Shown in pieces: positions 30,481 through 35,452 of a stretch of 35,452 nucleotides of DNA. The translations under genes and the position numbers were made by a program. Source of the stretch: Amoeboaphelidium occidentale (Eukaryota > Aphelidiomycota > Aphelidea); NCBI GenBank assembly GCA_023515795.1, contig JALGPX010000022.1, forward strand, positions 72,802 to 108,253, read 5' to 3'. The number at the start of each line of letters is the position of its first letter. The first letter of the stretch is position 1. Under the pieces are notes generated by a model. The model was given only the letters and a program-made list of their open reading frames with translations, had not been told where the DNA came from and did no database searches.

Positions 30481-31385
30481 ATGGAAAGCATACTTTTGGC
30501 TGTGAACACGATGAGCCCTGTGAAGAATAATCCTCGCTTAGCTTCGGAGCCTGTTGTTTACACTCCTCAGGAAACGGTACCTTTCAGTTTCACAGGAGCA
30601 AGTCAAAGTTCAAGCTTTGACACGCCAACTCAAGTAAAGTCTTTGATCTTTAAACTAATGGAATATAGAGAGTTGAAACGGATCGTAAATTTGACAATGG
30701 CACCGATGATCTGAATGCCACGCCTTTGGAATTCATTAATACCATAAAGAAGAGAGAAGCTGAAACATTACTCAGACCTGATGCAAAAAGGCAGCGTCTT
30801 CAAAGAATTCAGACTACAGTTCAAACTTTGAATGGTCCGCGAACATGTTACAACTCTGTAGAAAACTTGGCATCTGTAGTTAAATCACACGAACAAACTG
30901 TTCCTGAAACAGAGTTGACGACTTCTTTTGGTGTTCCCTTAGCTGAGCTTCTACCGGAAGTTTTTGATCATACATTGGCGCTTGGTATGGGTCATCAAGT
31001 TACTCTGGAACATATTCTCCGCGTTCACGGTTCTTCTGCTCCTTGGCTTGTGACCTTAATTAACAAACTATACTTGGTAGAAGCCCGGCTATTAACAGCT
31101 CTGCTTTCACAAAATATGTTGCAAACGGAGAATTCGATGCTGAAACACCAAATCGGTCGAACGGAAAAGGCTTTGGAAGAAGCAAATCATGAAACGTCTC
31201 AAAAAGAAGAAAAGATGAAACAATTGACCAAAGATAACAGAAGTCTTCTAACAACTGTAAACAAGCTGTGGCAAGTATTACAAAGAAAAATGGAAATGGC
31301 AGATTCCTCTGTTATTTACCGCGAGAATGGTGTTGATATTGATAGTTTTGAACAATGCACGGAGGAAGAAAACTTAAAACATTAG
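30481..31385 (+). CDS. Unrecognised helical/coiled-coil protein (two exons)
   Basis: Exons are 30481..30633 and 30669..31385 with a 35-bp intron (GTAAAG..AATATAG, branch-like ACTAAT), giving 289 residues. The junction TPTQ/RVETDRKFDNGTDDLNATP keeps one frame. The N-terminus is Pro/Ser-rich and probably disordered. A basic stretch (IKKREAETLLRPDAKRQRLQ) could be nuclear targeting. Residues about 190-270 form a coiled coil (MLKHQIGRTEKALEEANHE, KMKQLTKDNRSLLTTVNKL). No family is recognised. It converges with the LSC2 gene, leaving 104 bp. Confidence 0.7.
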
Positions 31386-31489
31386 AAATTCTATAAAACC
31401 GGAGAGTTTTCAAAGTCTTTTGAGCCAGCTTAAAGCTTTATCATAAGTGTTAAAAAAAGCTTCTCTATGGCACTTTACAAACCGCTTGT

Positions 31490-32828
31490 TTATTTCTTTT
31501 TGATAGATTTGACTGCGAGTTTTGCTGCTTGATCTAAATCATCGGCTGCCAATATTGGAAGCTTGCTATCTCTTAAGATCTTCTTTCCAGCCTCCACATT
31601 TGTACCAGATAATCGAACGACAAGCGGCAGATCAATTTTTATCTCCCTTGCAGCAGCAACAATTCCAGCAGCTATCGTGTCACATTTCATAATGCCACCA
31701 AAAATGTTCACAAGGATAGCTTTTACTCTCTTATCAGATGTTATGATTCTAAATGCCTCTTTCACTTGTTCCTCAGTTGCACCTCCACCGACATCCAAGA
31801 AATTAGCTGGATCAGCGCCGTGTAGTTTAATGATATCCATAGTTGCCATAGCTAATCCAGCACCATTAACCTAAAAATGAGTTCGATTGTAAAACGAAAA
31901 CTAACCAAACAACCAATGCTTCCTTCTAGTCCGATATAGTTTAACTTGAACTTTGCTGCCTCAACTTCTCTGGAATCTTCTTGACTGGTATCTCTAAGGT
32001 CGTGAACATCAACTTGCCTGAAATCAGCATTATCATCAAAGTTGATTTTTGCGTCCATGCAAATTGCTTCAAAATATAAACATTGAAAACCATTAACAGA
32101 TTACCTTGACCCTCTTTGGTCTCAGCCATCGGATTAATTTCAACCATTGTGGAGTCTTTTTCGACGAAAAGTTTGTAGAGCTTCTGCATTATATCAGCTG
32201 CTCCATCTTGAGCTTTTGGTGAAAATCCGAGCTTCTTGGCCAATCCAACAGCAACATCCTTCTTCAAACCAACATTGAGATCAAGTGGAATTTTAACAAT
32301 AGCAGAAGGATTCTTTGCAGCAACAGCCTCAATGTCCATTCCTCCTTCTGATGAACCAACTAGCATGGGACCTGCTGTGGCTCTGTCCATAAGAATGGCA
32401 AAGTAGAACTCCTTTCCAACAGACTTTCTTTCACAAATGTAAAGCGTATCGCATGGCTTCCCACCTGCACCAGTCTGTTTAGTGATCAGGCGAGCACCGA
32501 GCATTTTCTCCGCAACAGTCTTAACTTCCCCAGTCGTCTTGACCAAATGAACACCTCCTTGAAAGCCGTTATCGAACTTTCCTTTACCTCTGCCTCCAGC
32601 CAGGACCTGCGCCTTAACAACTATTCCATTCTTTTCGAACTTCTTTGCAACATTTACAGCCTCTTGAACTGTTTTTGCTGCATCCCCTGCCGGAACCGGA
32701 ATGCCGTACTTTTTCAGAAGGCCCATTGACTGGTATTCATGAATAGACAGGAACCGTCTCTGCTGAAATCTTATTGTTCCCTTGAGAGTTAAGCAAGCTC
32801 ACAAGTAGAAGCACAATACCTGGAGCAT
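31490..32828 (-). CDS. LSC2: Mitochondrial succinyl-CoA ligase beta subunit (four coding exons)
   Basis: Exons are 32820..32828, 32105..32762, 31906..32066 and 31490..31870; introns are 57, 38 and 35 bp, giving 402 residues. The first coding exon is only nine bases (Met-Leu-Gln) and splices to [20 protein letters not shown], making a short presequence before the ATP-grasp start. [16 protein letters not shown] (nucleotide binding), [25 protein letters not shown] and [17 protein letters not shown] follow, all classic beta-subunit motifs. In the TCA cycle the enzyme makes ATP or GTP from succinyl-CoA; the nucleotide preference is not clear from what I can see. The third intron has the donor GTTAGT. 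It is divergent from the NST1-like gene (58 bp). Confidence 0.93.
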
Positions 32829-32886
32829 TTGAAAACTTTTCTTCAATCGACACACACAAAGGAAAATTCCGCTGAGATCCTCTTAA

Positions 32887-34440
32887 ATGAAGTCCAAAGC
32901 GCGGCCAAGAATAGAGAAACCTGTCAACAGGATGAAATGCAAGAATGATAACGCCATAGATTCTCTCTATTTGATGTATCCACGTAGCTGGTATGAGTTC
33001 TCAATCACCCACGACATTCGAGATCAGCTATGGGCATTCTGGGAGAATATATCAGAACAGAAAAAGAGCGCGATTACAAAAGTTACGGCGGAAGACATAA
33101 AGAAAAGATTTAAAGAATTTTCCAAAGGGCAGGATTGTAAGTGTGGAGGCTGTGTCGAGAACAGGAGAACATTTGAGAAAGGTCTTCAGAATATCGTTAC
33201 TTATATTCACACGTCGCTGCTTGATGAGTACACGTGTGATACTTCCTTGAAGAGCGAGCACTGCTACAACGACGATGGTAACCGTGTGGATGACTGGGAA
33301 AATTACGAAGATTATTGGTTTGATTGTCTTGTTCCTTGTAAGGATGATGTATCGTTTATGCTGGACGAGAATATCGTGAAAGAACGTTGCCTTTTTATGG
33401 CTTTCATGGAATACTTTCCTGCTCATAGTCTTGTAAATGAATCTTTACGGCAAATTGATGCAAGCGCGGTTTGTCATGTTGTTGGTGGATATGATTGCTT
33501 TCTATTTGATGATACCCAGGATTATTACTTATGTTCCGATGAAGAGGATAATGGCGATGTAGATAATCGAAATGGTCAGATTAAGAAGTCTAAGGATGGA
33601 AATTCTCCGTTGTCTACTCATTCAATCGCGGACAGTGTGCAAAAGGGATTGTTTTATGTTATCGCATGTGTTGGAATAATATGCTACGAAAGGATAATTC
33701 ACGAATTCCGCGATATGTTGGCTGCTTTAAATAGGGAAATGCTTTTAAAGGAGCTGGAAATGGAAAAGTATGTTCAAGAAGATGAAACTAAATCTCAGAA
33801 GCAAGCCGTAAAGAAGAAAAAGAAGAAGCGCAACATAAAAGAACAGCAAACCTCGAAAGGAGAGATTAAGGAACATCTTTCGGGAGACTTTGATGAGGAT
33901 AAACGTCCAGCTGCCAATATTGGTAGTGCTCAAACTGCAGAAGTTTCAAATATTGGTGGTCTTCAAGATCCTGGAGAAGAATCATATTTAGAAAAGACTG
34001 ACCAGAAATCTACTCTTTATAACAAACTACGCGATTTCGCACAAAGTCAAATCGATTCCATCCAGAATAATTCGCCTGTTCTGGGCAATGACAATGATCA
34101 TGATAAAAACTTTAATGTCCCTGCGGACAAAAGGGCACACAGTATCAAACTGCTTCACCAATTACTGCCATCATTGGCTAATAATAACTCTGCAGATTTT
34201 GTGGAAACCGGAGACTCTGCGCTACTTGAACAAGAGTTAGTTCAGAAATTCCCTGATAGCACAAAGGATTCGTCGCGCGGCTTCGGACTAAGAGAATCGA
34301 TTTGCGAAGACGAAGATCCTATTATTTCAAACATCATGCGCTCTCCTCCTGGTCTTGCTCCTATTGGAACGCCTACGTTTTTAAATGGTTCTCCCAGTCC
34401 GCTTCACAGTAACTCGTTATTGTTCAATTTTCGAACATGA
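32887..34440 (+). CDS. NST1: Nst1/FAM193-like stress-response protein
   Basis: A 517-residue frame without introns. Residues 46-115 carry the Nst1/FAM193 signature: RDQLWAFWENISEQKKSAI, then VTAEDIKKRFKEF, then the cysteine knuckle DCKCGGCVENRRTFEK and the TYIHTSLLDEY helix. A long coiled-coil with a Lys-rich run (VKKKKKKRNIKEQ, about 310-318) follows, as expected for Nst1, which in yeast affects salt tolerance and associates with mRNA-decay factors. The middle contains acidic insertions (YNDDGNRVDDWENYEDYW). The C-terminus ends with short Pro/Ser motifs (SPPGLAPIGTPTF). Its TGA shares four bases with the ATG of the downstream lipoate ligase. Confidence 0.75.
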   Translation: MKSKARPRIEKPVNRMKCKNDNAIDSLYLMYPRSWYEFSITHDIRDQLWAFWENISEQKKSAITKVTAEDIKKRFKEFSKGQDCKCGGCVENRRTFEKGLQNIVTYIHTSLLDEYTCDTSLKSEHCYNDDGNRVDDWENYEDYWFDCLVPCKDDVSFMLDENIVKERCLFMAFMEYFPAHSLVNESLRQIDASAVCHVVGGYDCFLFDDTQDYYLCSDEEDNGDVDNRNGQIKKSKDGNSPLSTHSIADSVQKGLFYVIACVGIICYERIIHEFRDMLAALNREMLLKELEMEKYVQEDETKSQKQAVKKKKKKRNIKEQQTSKGEIKEHLSGDFDEDKRPAANIGSAQTAEVSNIGGLQDPGEESYLEKTDQKSTLYNKLRDFAQSQIDSIQNNSPVLGNDNDHDKNFNVPADKRAHSIKLLHQLLPSLANNNSADFVETGDSALLEQELVQKFPDSTKDSSRGFGLRESICEDEDPIISNIMRSPPGLAPIGTPTFLNGSPSPLHSNSLLFNFRT

Positions 34441-35408
34441 CAAAAATCTTTATCTCAAGAATTACTAATCCATATCACAACCTTTCCATAGAAAACTGGT
34501 AATAAACGTTAATTGCGTCTTTAAATGTTTAAGGATCTTCCGGAATTATCATGAAAGAGTATTGTTTCTATATCAAAATCAGCCTTGCGTGGTAATTGGA
34601 CGGAATCAGGTAAATACGCGAAAAAATCATAATATTTCAGAACCCTTGGCTAGAATGTAACTTTGCCAAGATGAAAGAACTAGGAGTTCCTCTAGTTAGA
34701 CGTCAAAGTGGCGGTGGTACCGTTTTTCATGACCTGGGGAATGTGAATTACTGTGCGATGGTCCCAAAGAACGAGTTTGACATGTCGAAGCACTGTTTCA
34801 TGATTAGGGATGCTCTAAATAGTCTCAGGGTGCCAGCATATGTCACAAAGAGGAATGATATTGAAGTCGATGGATTTAAAGTATCAGGATCTGCATACAG
34901 AATTATTCGAGACAAAGCTTTTCATCACGGAACGATGCTAGTGGACACTGAAACCACCACTTTACGCTACTGTATCGGCAATATTCCACATATCGACAAG
35001 ATCATATCAAAAGCTACCAGGAGCGTTCGATCACCTGTTGCAAACATCAAGGACTTTGCACCAAGAGTGAGCACTTCACAGTTTATGGAAGCAGTCATGG
35101 CTGAGTTTGAGAAAATGTACAAGAGCCCAGCAGACACGGATTTCTATCCAGTGACAATTGAAAGTTCGTGTGATATCGCCAAAGAAAAGGAATGTTTCGA
35201 TGAATTTGTTAAATTGCAGACTCCTGAGTGGATTTATGGGAACACTCCAGACTTTGAGGTTAAGCTTGGCTCATCAAAATTAAAGATACACAGGGGACTG
35301 TTTCACGATATCGAAGATCAAGACATAGAATCGAAAACAAAGTTTGAGAGAATCAAAGGAAAATACTTCTCATGGGACGAACTTGAAGAAATGTATTCAA
35401 AGCTTTAA
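34437..35408 (+). CDS. AIM22: Lipoate-protein ligase / lipoyltransferase (three exons)
   Basis: Exons are 34437..34498, 34534..34609 and 34641..35408; introns are 35 and 31 bp, giving 301 residues. The spliced N-terminus reads IFISRITNPYHNLSIENWIFRNY, then CVVIGRNQNPWLECN, the LplA/LIPT1 start. LVRRQSGGGTVFHDLGNVNY and KRNDIEVDGFKVSGSAYR with HHGTMLVD are the catalytic BPL/LplA motifs, including the lysine before VSGSA. It transfers lipoate to 2-oxoacid dehydrogenase E2 and GcvH, presumably in mitochondria; a clear presequence is absent. At 301 residues it is shorter than E. coli LplA. The ATG overlaps the upstream Nst1-like stop (ATGA), so an internal promoter or a two-gene transcript is implied. 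Confidence 0.92.
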
Positions 35409-35452
35409 CAGATCCGCACATAGGTCAACTTCTTTTTGTTTTAAAGCGTTTC

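Noticed and set aside
31490-35408. LSC2 and lipoate ligase as a metabolic cluster
   Set aside because: They are on opposite strands with an Nst1-like gene between them; shared mitochondrial metabolism alone is weak evidence of clustering.

Overview
The window is nuclear DNA from a compact eukaryotic genome, most likely an early-diverging, zoospore-forming fungus. Three signs point to fungi: a class II histone deacetylase fused to an Arb2 domain, an Nst1-type protein, and Nsp1/Tsr2/Rrp8 homologues of fungal length. A nicastrin (gamma-secretase) gene and long coiled-coil proteins of a ciliary/centrosomal type argue against a yeast or mould of the Dikarya. Genes lie 10-200 bp apart on both strands. 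They are interrupted by tiny spliceosomal introns: I placed 25, of 31-57 bp, with GT..AG ends and often CTAAY-like branch sites. I saw no mobile elements, tRNAs, rRNAs or CRISPR arrays. The genus cannot be fixed from the sequence.

Left part (1-5250): partial RRP8 rRNA methyltransferase, a small putative secreted protein, a DsbA-like thioredoxin-fold protein, an unrecognised 110-residue protein, and a terminal uridylyl/adenylyltransferase. Middle-left (5252-10772): a phosphoinositide-specific phospholipase C and a divergent coiled-coil protein. Both are full of Asn/Ser/Thr/Gln homopolymers, and both are damaged by single-N contig joins that repeat sequence on either side. Collapsing those joins restores both reading frames.

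Centre (10860-19140): a Sec14/CRAL-TRIO lipid-transfer protein, TSR2, an Alr4036-type FMN-binding flavoprotein whose ATG overlaps the stop of an unrecognised upstream gene, a long coiled-coil protein, the HDAC-Arb2 gene and an NTF2-fold protein. Then comes a 450-bp stretch without a convincing gene, a six-exon tandem RasGAP-type protein (19590-23931), and nucleoporin NSP1 (23972-25590).

Right part (25660-35408): nicastrin; a CDGSH iron-sulfur protein whose start codon lies 11 nt from that of a divergent two-transmembrane (SLATT-like) gene; an ML-domain lipid-binding protein; two unrecognised genes; mitochondrial succinyl-CoA ligase beta with a 9-nt first coding exon; an Nst1/FAM193-like protein; and a lipoate-protein ligase whose ATG overlaps the Nst1 stop codon.

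The genes are mostly unrelated housekeeping functions packed tightly, not one pathway. The parts most worth a second look are the two ATGA stop/start overlaps, the array of LC8-type motifs in the 7902-10772 protein, nicastrin in a likely fungus, the tandem RasGAP, the near-touching divergent start codons, and the haplotype-like assembly joins. I found no clear case for a wholly new multi-gene system.
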